DNA of 16,144 nt. It comes from Rhizobium sp. Q54 (lineage in GTDB: Bacteria; Pseudomonadota; Alphaproteobacteria; Rickettsiales; UBA1997). Under the pieces are notes generated by a model, which was not told the origin of the DNA, made no database searches, and saw only the letters and a program-made list of their open reading frames with translations. The stretch covers positions 1 to 16,144 of the forward strand of contig CAMBES010000010.1 in the NCBI GenBank assembly GCA_945865855.1, in the 5' to 3' direction. Made by a program: the position numbers and the translations under genes. Shown here piece by piece: positions 7,537 through 15,300 of this stretch. The stretch's first letter is position 1. The number at the start of each line of letters is the position of its first letter.

Positions 7537-7575
7537 GCATTTTGCCAAGTAAAATCAAGGGTTAGATAAAAATTT

Positions 7576-8619
7576 TTACGGAAAAAGTGGAGCTAATTCG
7601 AGACCTTCTTTTTCGTCAAAGCCAAAAACAATATTCAGATTTTGCACCGCTTGTCCTGACGCACCTTTGCAGAGATTGTCGATTACTGAAACCAAAACTG
7701 CTCTGCCACTAGTTCGGCCTTGCTTTGCCGTCATTAAGCAAAAATTGGTGCCGACCACATCTTTAATGTTTGGCTCGCCTTTAATTACGCGCACAAAAAG
7801 TTCGTCGGCGTATTTTGTTTCGAGGCAATTTTGAATGTCTTGCAGAGAAAATTTTGGATTAATTTTAACGTAAATTGTCGAAATAATTCCCCTGCTAATC
7901 GGCAATAAATGCGGCGTAAAATCGATTTCAATTTTACTTTTTGCCGCTTTACCAAGCTCTTGTTCAATCTCACCAATATGTCTGTGCGTGCCGATGGAAT
8001 AAGCCTTAACCGATTCGTTAACTTCACAAAAAAGATTTACCTGTTTTAGCGATCTGCCAGCACCAGAAGTGCCGGATTTTGAATCAATAATAATGTCGTG
8101 AGTGTTGATTAAATTATTTTCAAGAAGGGGAATAAGTGGGAGTAAGGCGGAGGTTGGGTAACAACCTGGACAGGCAATCAAACTCGCTTTTTTTATTTTG
8201 TTTCTGTGAATTTCGGAAAGTCCGTAGACCGCTTGCGGCTGTAAGTCTTTGGCGATGTGCTCATGCTCGTACCATTTTTGGTAATCGGCAGGATCTTCTA
8301 ATCTGAAATCAGCAGAAAGATCGAAGATTTTTAAATGCGGATTTTGCGGAATTAGTTTTTTGAAAGTTTCTTGCGAAGTCGTGTGTGGCAAGCATCCGAA
8401 GACAGCATCGATTTTGCTGAAATCGATTTCTTCAAGTTTTTTTACGTCGGGAAGATTGTAGTGAGTGAGGTGCGGATAAAGTTGTTCGATCTTTTGTCCG
8501 GCATTTGAATTGGCGATTAGTGCAGAAATCTCAACTTTCTTGTGATTGAGCAAAATTCTGATGAGCTCAGCTCCGGTGTAGCCCGAGGCGCCGATGATGG
8601 CGATTTGTAGTTTTTTCAT
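7576..8619 (-). CDS. argC: N-acetyl-gamma-glutamyl-phosphate reductase
   Basis: ArgC reduces N-acetylglutamyl-5-phosphate to N-acetylglutamate 5-semialdehyde with NADPH, the third step of arginine biosynthesis in the cytoplasm. The 347 residues are full length. The N-terminal Rossmann motif is IIGASGYTGAELIRIL (8-23). The catalytic Cys lies in CPGCYPTS (Cys153), where the usual residue before PGC is Asn. KSGTSGAGR (181-189), GTHRH (210-214, active-site His region) and HLLPISRG follow in the family order. The ATG at 8619 gives the standard start; no Shine-Dalgarno is visible. No other arg gene is in the window, so the pathway genes are dispersed, as is common in Rickettsiales that keep arginine synthesis. 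It lies 75 bp after dnaA and ends before a strong hairpin. Confidence 0.96.
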   Translation of the reverse strand: MKKLQIAIIGASGYTGAELIRILLNHKKVEISALIANSNAGQKIEQLYPHLTHYNLPDVKKLEEIDFSKIDAVFGCLPHTTSQETFKKLIPQNPHLKIFDLSADFRLEDPADYQKWYEHEHIAKDLQPQAVYGLSEIHRNKIKKASLIACPGCYPTSALLPLIPLLENNLINTHDIIIDSKSGTSGAGRSLKQVNLFCEVNESVKAYSIGTHRHIGEIEQELGKAAKSKIEIDFTPHLLPISRGIISTIYVKINPKFSLQDIQNCLETKYADELFVRVIKGEPNIKDVVGTNFCLMTAKQGRTSGRAVLVSVIDNLCKGASGQAVQNLNIVFGFDEKEGLELAPLFP

Positions 8620-8648
8620 TTTAGTAATTTTGTCGGAAGTCTTTGAGT

Positions 8649-8680
8649 CGTCATGCCCACTTTCGCAAGAGTGTCGAGGG
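8649..8680. repeat. REP-like imperfect palindrome between dnaA and argC
   Basis: The short dnaA-argC gap contains TCGTCATGCCCACTTTCGC followed by AAGAGTG. CACTTT/AGAGTG (8658-8673) can form a 6-bp stem including one G-U pair around CGCA on the plus strand. The sequence resembles degenerate copies of the common intergenic palindromes of the type GTCATxCCCGC...GCGGG. It lacks a T-run and is probably a decayed repeat rather than a terminator. Confidence 0.35.
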
Positions 8681-8694
8681 AGGGTGTGGTTACT

Positions 8695-10086
8695 TTATTT
8701 TCCGATTTTTTCTTCTAAAGCCTTAACTTCCTGCAACATCTTAACATCTGTTTCTAACATTTTTTTAACCAACTTGCAGGCGTGAATTACAGTCGCATGA
8801 TTTTTGCCGCCAAAAGCTGCGCCGATTTTTGGCAAACTTATTTCAGTGTGAGTTTTGATCAGATACATGGCAACTTGGCGCGGTCTGGCTATTCTTCTTT
8901 CGCGCGTTTTTGAAATTAGGGACTTAACACTAATGTCGTAAAACTCGCCGACGATTTGTTGAATGACTTCAAGCGTAGTTTTGATTTTTGGCTTGTTGCT
9001 GTAGCCAGCAAGAATTTCGCGCGCGGTTTCCAAAGTAATTTCAGTTTCAGCAAAAACCCTTTCGGCGATTAATTTTTTTAACGCTCCTTCAAGATCGCGC
9101 ACAGAGCCAGAAATATTTTCAGCAATGAAGCTCAAAATATTTTCGTCGATTTCTTGATCAAGCATCTTGGTTTTAGCCTGCAAAATAGCGAGGCGATCGG
9201 CGTAATCAGGATTTTTAAAATTGACGATCATTCCGCCAGAAATGCGGGATTTTAACTTTTCATCAACATTATCTAAATCAGACGGGCGGCGGTCGCAAAC
9301 CAAAACAACCTGCTTGTTCGCTTCGACTAAATAATTGAAGCAATTCATGAATTCTTGCTGAGTGCTTTCTTTGCCCGCGATGAATTGCACGTCGTCGACA
9401 ATCAAGACATCAATCGAGCGCATTTTTTCTTTGAAACCCATCACATCATTACTGCGGATTGACTGCACAAAGTGGTACATGAATTTTTCAGCTGAGAGAT
9501 AAACAACTCTTTTTGAGCGGTCGAATTCTTGAATTTTCCAGGCAATTGCTTGTGCAAGGTGAGTCTTGCCCATTCCTACTCCGCCATGAATGAAGAGAGG
9601 AATTTTATCATCAAAAAGATTGATCTGAGCATCAATTCCGGCAGCGATTTTTGCCATTGAAACCGCGAGCTTATTGCATTTAGCGCTAACAAAATTGTCG
9701 AAATTATAGCGCTTATTTAACTCAGTTCCGAAGGCAAAGACGTTATCATGCTTGGAAAGATTAAGAACTTTTTCTGAGCTTGATGATGAGGCCGGAGCTT
9801 CTGAAATCAAAGTCTGAGTGAGACAAATTATTGTAACTTTTTTGACCTGAGGACGAATTTTTTGAATGGTTTTGGTAAGGATTTTAGTTTCAACGAACTC
9901 GCGAATAATCCAGTCGCGTATGAATTTTGAAGGCGCGGCAAAAACAACTTCGCTATTTAAATCTGAGAAAAGCTCGAGCGAGGCAAACCATTTTTTGAAA
10001 ATTTCTTCGCCAAATTCGGCGCGGCAAATTTGAACGAATTCAGGAAGGAAGTTGTTTGGAGATGTGTTTTCTAAGGCTTGCTGCAT
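8695..10086 (-). CDS. dnaA: Chromosomal replication initiator protein DnaA
   Basis: DnaA is the AAA+ ATPase that binds DnaA boxes and melts the replication origin. From ATG at 10086 the protein has 463 residues, a normal length. An N-terminal domain (about 1-90) and a Ser-rich linker precede RYNFDNFV at 127-134, the usual entry to the AAA+ domain. Walker A is GGVGMGKTH (168-176), Walker B IVDDVQF (229-235), the arginine-finger region KLKSR (277-281) and sensor 2 GSVRDLEGAL (327-336). The DNA-binding helix-turn-helix signature is GAAFGGKNHATVIHACK (422-438). A TTG five codons upstream (10101) is an alternative start, but the ATG overlaps the stop of the rhodanese gene (TAATG), so coupled translation from the ATG is more likely. 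No DnaA-box cluster lies nearby, so the origin is probably elsewhere. Confidence 0.97.
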   Translation of the reverse strand: MQQALENTSPNNFLPEFVQICRAEFGEEIFKKWFASLELFSDLNSEVVFAAPSKFIRDWIIREFVETKILTKTIQKIRPQVKKVTIICLTQTLISEAPASSSSSEKVLNLSKHDNVFAFGTELNKRYNFDNFVSAKCNKLAVSMAKIAAGIDAQINLFDDKIPLFIHGGVGMGKTHLAQAIAWKIQEFDRSKRVVYLSAEKFMYHFVQSIRSNDVMGFKEKMRSIDVLIVDDVQFIAGKESTQQEFMNCFNYLVEANKQVVLVCDRRPSDLDNVDEKLKSRISGGMIVNFKNPDYADRLAILQAKTKMLDQEIDENILSFIAENISGSVRDLEGALKKLIAERVFAETEITLETAREILAGYSNKPKIKTTLEVIQQIVGEFYDISVKSLISKTRERRIARPRQVAMYLIKTHTEISLPKIGAAFGGKNHATVIHACKLVKKMLETDVKMLQEVKALEEKIGK

Positions 10087-10517
10087 TACGCTTGTTTCCA
10101 AGGTAAGTTTTCGGCTTTCCAGCCACTAATTTTTCCTCTTTGATGGCTTTGATCTAGATCGCCCTCAAAGCCAGAGGTGATATTGAAGCATTTACTGTAG
10201 CCAAGTTCTGAAGTGAGGCGTGCCGCAGAATCAGATCTTGCGCCAGTGCGACAGATGAAGAAGAGTTTGGCCTCTTTGTTTTCTTTGCCGAAAAGATTTT
10301 TAAGCATTTTTTCTAAATCATCGGCAAATGCAGGATTTTCATTCATCGACATGGTTAGTCTCCAAGGGTTAAGAAGCATGCGTCCGCCGAATTCGTCAGC
10401 ATTAACTGTGCCGACAAAGTTAAATTCTTCAAAAGTTCTGACATCGACCAAAACTGAGTTCTTGTCTTTTTGTAGAATATCAAACGCGTCGATAGAACCG
10501 ATTTGGTTTACTGGCAT
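10086..10517 (-). CDS. Rhodanese-like domain protein
   Basis: This 143-residue protein is a single rhodanese domain. VLVDVRTFEEF (22-32) is the conserved N-terminal motif, and the active-site loop CRTGARS (89-95) carries the catalytic Cys89, expected to hold a persulfide. GYSKCFNITSGFEGD (106-120) matches the end of the fold. Rhodaneses move sulfane sulfur to acceptors such as cyanide, thiols or sulfur-relay proteins; the acceptor here is unknown. There is no signal peptide, so it acts in the cytoplasm. Its stop overlaps the dnaA start by one base, so the two genes are very likely co-transcribed, with this gene first. The ATG at 10517 is preceded closely by AGAAG. Confidence 0.9.
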   Translation of the reverse strand: MPVNQIGSIDAFDILQKDKNSVLVDVRTFEEFNFVGTVNADEFGGRMLLNPWRLTMSMNENPAFADDLEKMLKNLFGKENKEAKLFFICRTGARSDSAARLTSELGYSKCFNITSGFEGDLDQSHQRGKISGWKAENLPWKQA

Positions 10518-10736
10518 CTTCTGGAATTTTTGAGAATTTTTGAGAAATATTTAAGCGAAATATTTAGGTGATCTTGCTTGCAGTAAAGCCATTTATTTTT
10601 CTGTGTAAGGAATAAATTTCTTGACAGGCGGCGAGGTTAAAAATGCCTAAAGGTAAGAAATTAAATTTATTATGAAGATAGCAATGGCAAGGCTTGATGA
10701 GTTATCAAAAAAGCTCAGAGCTAGAAGGGGTAGAGG
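10518..10736. promoter_or_regulatory. Intergenic region upstream of rhodanese-dnaA
   Basis: This 219-bp gap should contain the promoter of the rhodanese-dnaA pair. Two kinds of short direct repeat lie just upstream of the start codon: AATTTTTGAGA twice in tandem near 10525-10545, and GAAATATTTA at 10544-10553 and 10557-10566 (13-bp period). They could be protein-binding sites. No confident -35/-10 pair was seen on the minus strand. On the plus strand a TTGACA (10621-10626) precedes two tiny ORFs (10 and 22 codons) that overlap at ATGA and have GAGG 6 nt upstream; they are probably chance. Confidence 0.35.
10707..10722 (-). terminator. Possible weak terminator after lgt
   Basis: Starting 15 bp after the lgt stop, the minus strand reads AGCTCTGAGCT followed by six T residues. 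The palindrome is short (AGCTC/GAGCT around one base), giving a stem of only 3-4 pairs once a loop is allowed, so termination would be inefficient. Confidence 0.3.
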
Positions 10737-11552
10737 TTAAAATGGGGCAAGAGTTTTTTTGCGCGATGCGAAAAAAAATAAAAAAAATCCGAGTATAATT
10801 AGTGGTAGAGAGAGGAGCTGTCCTAAAGTTATTTTTTCAAAGAAAAATCCTAGTTGATCGTCGGGTTCACGAAAATTTTCGATTAGAATTCTAAAAGAGC
10901 CGTAAAGAATTAAAAAAATTCCGCTTAATTTTCCGTGTTGATTGGTGAATCGATTGCGCAGCAAAAATAAAATTATGAAAAGCAAAATTCCTTCGAGGCA
11001 AGCTTCGTAGAGTTGGCTTGGGTGGCGCGGCAAGTCTCCGGCATTTGGGAAAATAATGCCGAAATTTGAATTGGTAACACGACCATAGAGTTCCATATTT
11101 ACGAAATTAGCTAAGCGGCCGCAAAGTAGTCCAACCGGCGCTGCGACGGCAAGGCAATCAGTCAGTTGTAGGAAATTTATTTTATATTTTTTGGCGTAGA
11201 GCCACATTCCAAAAATAGCCCCCAGAAGTCCGCCGTGAAAAGACATTCCGCCTTGCCAGAAAGCAAAAATTTCGAGAGGATGTTGGAAAAAATATTCGGC
11301 ATTGTAGAAAAAAACATAACCGAAGCGACCGCCGAGAATTATTGAAATTATTGCCCAGGTCATCCAATTGTCGTAAGCCTCAGGTGATAAAAATTTATTT
11401 TTTTCGTTACATTTTTTGAGCCAAAAAACCGTAAATAAAATTCCGACAATATAAGCAAGCGAGTACCAGCGAATCGCTAGTGGTCCGATGGAGATGGCGA
11501 TTGGATTGAGCTCAGGAAGGGTAATCGGAAAGATCGAAGGATAAAATGTCAT
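10737..11552 (-). CDS. lgt: Phosphatidylglycerol-prolipoprotein diacylglyceryl transferase
   Basis: Lgt transfers diacylglycerol from phosphatidylglycerol to the lipobox Cys of prolipoproteins, the first step of lipoprotein maturation, in the inner membrane. The 271 residues are full length. About seven hydrophobic segments are visible, the first near 18-46 and the last near 245-262. Family motifs are SFHGGLLGA (104-112), GRLANFVNMELYGR (145-158; the usual GNF reads ANF), RHPSQLYEA (176-184) and ENFREPD (225-231). ATG at 11552 is the natural start. The gene is transcribed away from infC across a 76-bp gap. Confidence 0.97.
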   Translation of the reverse strand: MTFYPSIFPITLPELNPIAISIGPLAIRWYSLAYIVGILFTVFWLKKCNEKNKFLSPEAYDNWMTWAIISIILGGRFGYVFFYNAEYFFQHPLEIFAFWQGGMSFHGGLLGAIFGMWLYAKKYKINFLQLTDCLAVAAPVGLLCGRLANFVNMELYGRVTNSNFGIIFPNAGDLPRHPSQLYEACLEGILLFIILFLLRNRFTNQHGKLSGIFLILYGSFRILIENFREPDDQLGFFFEKITLGQLLSLPLIILGFFLFFFASRKKTLAPF

Positions 11553-11628
11553 GGTTGATGTTTTGAATGTTGAAAATAGTTTGCTGGCGCTTCTTTCAAA
11601 GCCTCCCTCTAATAATTAAAAATAATCC
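11553..11628. promoter_or_regulatory. Divergent promoter region between lgt and infC
   Basis: Both genes start from this 76-bp gap, so it must hold their promoters or leaders unless transcription comes from further away. TAATAATTAAAAATAAT just before infC resembles AT-rich -10 sequence, but no well-spaced -35 was found. The plus strand reads GCCTCCCTC about 20 nt before infC, and no Shine-Dalgarno is visible for infC. Confidence 0.4.
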
Positions 11629-12156
11629 GTGAAACCAATAAAACCGCAGCAGAGCAACTTTTTTAAAATTAATGATCAAATCAAAGCAAAAGAAATCAGA
11701 CTGATTGACGAAGATGGTGAGATGATCGGAGTTACTACGGTTGCGGATGGAATTAGAAGAGCAGAGGCGGCGGGATTGGATTTAATTGAAATTTCACCAA
11801 ACGCCGTTCCTCCAGTTTGTAAGCTTGCCAGCACTGGTAAGATGAAATATGAAATGCAGAAAAAAGCTGCTGACGCCAAGAAAAAACAAAAGATAGTCGA
11901 AGTAAAAGAAATCAAAATGACCATTAATATTGGCAAGGGCGATTACGACACCAAGATTCGTCATGCCAAAGAATTCATTGAAGATGGTAATAAAGTTAAA
12001 GTTACCATTCGTATGCGTGGCCGCGAAATTACTCACCGTGACCTAGCAGAAAAAATGATGGCCAAACTTGTTGTTGAAGTTGAGCCTTTTGCTAAACCTG
12101 AAGTAAATCCTAGATTGGAAGGAATGCAAATGGTCGCGATTTTAATCAAAAAATAA
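11629..12156 (+). CDS. infC: Translation initiation factor IF-3
   Basis: IF-3 binds the 30S subunit, prevents premature 50S joining and checks start-codon pairing. The 175 residues match the family length. The N-domain contains INDQIKAKEIRLIDEDG (14-30) and DLIEISPNAVPPVCKL (51-66). A Lys-rich linker (around 78-96) leads to the C-domain, with DYDTKIRHAKEFIEDGNKVK (105-124) and RMRGREITHRDLA (128-140). After PPVCK the usual IMDYGK reads LASTGK. The start is GTG at 11629, with stops immediately upstream in frame. infC genes often use rare start codons for autoregulation, usually AUU, so a non-ATG start fits. The usual rpmI-rplT partners do not follow; the next gene is NAD-GDH. Confidence 0.95.
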   Translation: MKPIKPQQSNFFKINDQIKAKEIRLIDEDGEMIGVTTVADGIRRAEAAGLDLIEISPNAVPPVCKLASTGKMKYEMQKKAADAKKKQKIVEVKEIKMTINIGKGDYDTKIRHAKEFIEDGNKVKVTIRMRGREITHRDLAEKMMAKLVVEVEPFAKPEVNPRLEGMQMVAILIKK

Positions 12157-12206
12157 ATTACTTAAAACTAACGCCCAAACTAACGACTTGTCATCTCCTG
12201 CGCAAT

Positions 12207-12306
12207 TTCAGTAACTCAGAGACTCAAAAACCATTGCTTCCTCCCCCTTTAGGCGAGGGCTATTGGCAGAAGATCTGAGATAAACTTGCAGAGCTGAGTT
12301 ACTGAA
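12207..12306. repeat. 100-bp element bounded by 13-bp inverted repeats
   Basis: TTCAGTAACTCAG (12207-12219) and CTGAGTTACTGAA (12294-12306) are perfect inverted copies enclosing 74 bp. The interior holds CCTCCCCCTTTAGGCGAGG, which can pair CCTC with GAGG. No target-site duplication is seen at the flanks. It could be a small non-autonomous mobile element or palindromic repeat, or a structured RNA in the leader of the GDH gene. The stem is not followed by a T-run, so it is not a standard terminator. Confidence 0.5.
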
Positions 12307-12353
12307 CTTATTCGGCGATGGTAATAGAACTTGGTAATAGAAACTATTTTAAC

Positions 12354-15300
12354 ATGAAAAATCTCATCGCTCGTGCAATTGCAATTGCCGAAAAAAAGAA
12401 AGTTAACTCAAAGAATTTTTTGACTTTCGTCGAAGATTTTTATGCCGACAACAAACTCGGCGATTTTGATGATTACGCGCCGGAAGATTTATTTGAAGCG
12501 GCAAAATCTAGTTTTGATTTTTTTTCTACCAAAAAAATCAGTGAGGTAAAAGTTAGAGTTTTTAATCCAAAAAATTCTCAGATTACTTTCGTCGATGTCA
12601 TTAATGATGACATGCCATTCCTTGTTGATTCAGTGGTGGCATATCTCGACAAGCAGGGCTTAAAAGTTAAAAACATTATTCACCCACTTTATTCGGTTTT
12701 GCGTAGCGAGAAGGGCGAGTTGGTAAAAATTTCTGCAGAAAAAAATTCGCGTCAGGAATCGGTGATTCAACTTCATCTCGAAAAAATTCACTCTGAGTCT
12801 GAGTTAAAAACTCTGCAGGAAAATATCGAAAAGATTTTAGCGAATCTGAACTTAGTAGTGAAGGATTGGAAGCCAATGATGGCAATGGCTCAAGTGGCAT
12901 TTGAACAAGTTGGAAATCATCAAGAAGTGAAAGAATTTATTTCTTGGATAATTGGTGGAAATTTCATTTTTCTTGGCGCGAAAGAGTTCGGGATAAAGCA
13001 AGTCAGCAAAGAAAAATATTCGCTGGAAGAAACTGATTCTGGTCTTGGCGTTTTTCGTTCTAAGCAACATGAATTCAGGCCTCTCGTTGTTAATTCTTCG
13101 CCGGAAGAAGTTTGTGAGTCGATAAAAAATCCTTACATAATCGAAATTTTAAAATCGCGTTACCGCTCACCTATTCATCGAATTACTAATGCTGAAAGAA
13201 TTCGTGTTCAAAAAATTTCTGCCAAAGGTGAAAACAAAGGTCAGGTGATTGGCGAATACAGGTTTGTCGGCCTCTTTACTTCATCTGCTTACAATTGTGG
13301 CGTCGATCAAATTCCGCTTATTCGTAACAAAGCGGCTAAGGTAATTATCGATTCTGGATATGTTGAAGGAAGCCATAACTACAAAGACCTCGTCTCGGTT
13401 TTAGAATCTTATCCGCGTGATGAATTATTCCAAATTTCTGCGGCAGATTTACTAAAGAATGCAACGGGAATTGTAGCGATTTGCGGACGTTCACAGGTCA
13501 AATTCTTTGCACGTAAAGATAAATTTAATCGCTTCGTTAGCTGTTTAATTTTTACGCCGCGCGATCGCAGCAATTCTGAATTGCGCGAAAAGATTAAAGA
13601 ATATTTGGCAGGAGTTTACAAAGGCGAAGTCACTGATTCTTTTGTTCAAATCACCGATTCAAATTTGAGCAGACTTCACCTCATCATTCGTACCGAAAAT
13701 AAAATTCCGAAAATCGACGAAGATAAAGTAGAAGCTGAAATTGTGCGCATGACACGCAATTGGGTTGATGATCTTGCTTGTGAAATCAAAGCAAAATTCG
13801 GTGAAGAAAAACATGTGCAACTTTTTGCCAAATATCAAAAAGCTTTCTCAATCAGCTATTCGAATCGTTTTAATGCCAATCGTGCAGCGATAGATATTTC
13901 GCGCATCGAAGGCTGTTTAGAAAAAAATACTGCGCTTTTTGACCTCTATAAATCATCAGATGCTTTGTTGGAAAATGTCACTGAGCTAAAAATTTATTCT
14001 CCAGAAAATGAAATCATTCTCTCAAAGATCATGCCGGTTCTTGAGAGTTTTGGATTTAATGTAATTCAAGAACACACTTACACCGTAAGTTTTGGTGAGT
14101 CAGAGAAGAAGAAAGTTTGGATACATTATTTTCACCTCAATCTCAGCAATAAATCCGACATAAATTTCTCCGAGATCATCAAAACAAACTTCGAAGAAAC
14201 AGCTTCTTTGATCTGGCAGGGTGTAACTCAAACTGGTTTTTTAAATCGCTTAACAATAGCCGCCAATCTAGACTGGAAGCGCGTTTACATGCTGCGTTCT
14301 TACTATAAATATCTCTATCAAATAGGTTTTCGTTACCAGCATAAATATATAGCCGATGTTCTGGTGAGATATAGCGACATTACCAAAATGTTGCTCAATC
14401 TTTTTGAAACTAAATTTGATCCGGCGCTAAAAATTTCTGTTGCTGATCGAGCAAAACAAATCGCGATAATTTCTGCACAAATCAAAGAAGCGCTGAATCA
14501 AGTTAAGGATGTTACTGACGACTCTGTGATCAAAAAATTCTTCGGAATAATCACGGCAACTCTTCGCACCAATTATTATCAAACCGCACCAAATGCCGGT
14601 TTTAAAGGCTACATGTCATTTAAGTTTGATTGCAAACTAGTGCCAGGATTGCCACTGCCACTTCCTCACGCTGAAATTTTTGTCTGCTCTACGCGAGTCG
14701 AAGGAATTCATTTGCGTGGCGGAAAAGTTGCGCGCGGCGGCCTTCGTTGGTCTGATCGCCAAGAAGATTTTCGTACCGAAGTTCTTGGTTTGATGAAAGC
14801 GCAAATGACTAAAAATGCAGTGATTGTTCCAGTTGGTTCGAAAGGCGGATTTGTGTTAAAAAATAATTTATCCGGCTTTACTCGCGACCAAATTCAGCAA
14901 GAAGGAATTGATTGCTACAAGATCTTCCTGCGTGGCTTGCTTGACATTACGGATAATGTTGTGAACGGCAAAATTGAACATCCGCATAATGTCGTGCGTC
15001 ATGATGAATCTGATCCTTATCTCGTTGTTGCTGCCGATAAAGGCACCGCAACTTTTTCCGACATCGCCAACGGAATTTCCGCCGAATATGGTTTTTGGCT
15101 TGGTGATGCTTTTGCTTCGGGCGGCTCGGTTGGTTATGATCACAAAAAAATGGGAATCACCGCTAAAGGTGCGTGGATTTCAGTAATGCGTCACTTTCGT
15201 GAAAATGGTCTCGACACTCAATCGCAAGACTTCACTTGTGTTGGTATTGGCGATTTAGCTGGCGATGTTTTTGGTAACGGAATGCTGCTTTCCAAACACA

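Noticed and set aside
7327..7548. 73-codon minus-strand frame crossing the mnmE start
   Set aside because: It overlaps the firm mnmE N-terminus in another frame, and its upstream part lies in the argC terminator hairpin.
9730..9765. NLSKHD in the DnaA linker as another palindromic-repeat insertion
   Set aside because: At DNA level the match to the GTCATGCTGAGCTTGTC repeat is poor, so the peptide similarity is probably coincidence.
10084..10101. TTG start for dnaA at 10101
   Set aside because: ATG at 10086 lies five codons later and overlaps the preceding stop (TAATG), a more typical coupled start.
10643..10740. Two overlapping plus-strand mini-ORFs (10 and 22 codons) with GAGG upstream
   Set aside because: They are too short to support as genes and the second runs into the lgt stop codon from the opposite strand; no family resemblance.
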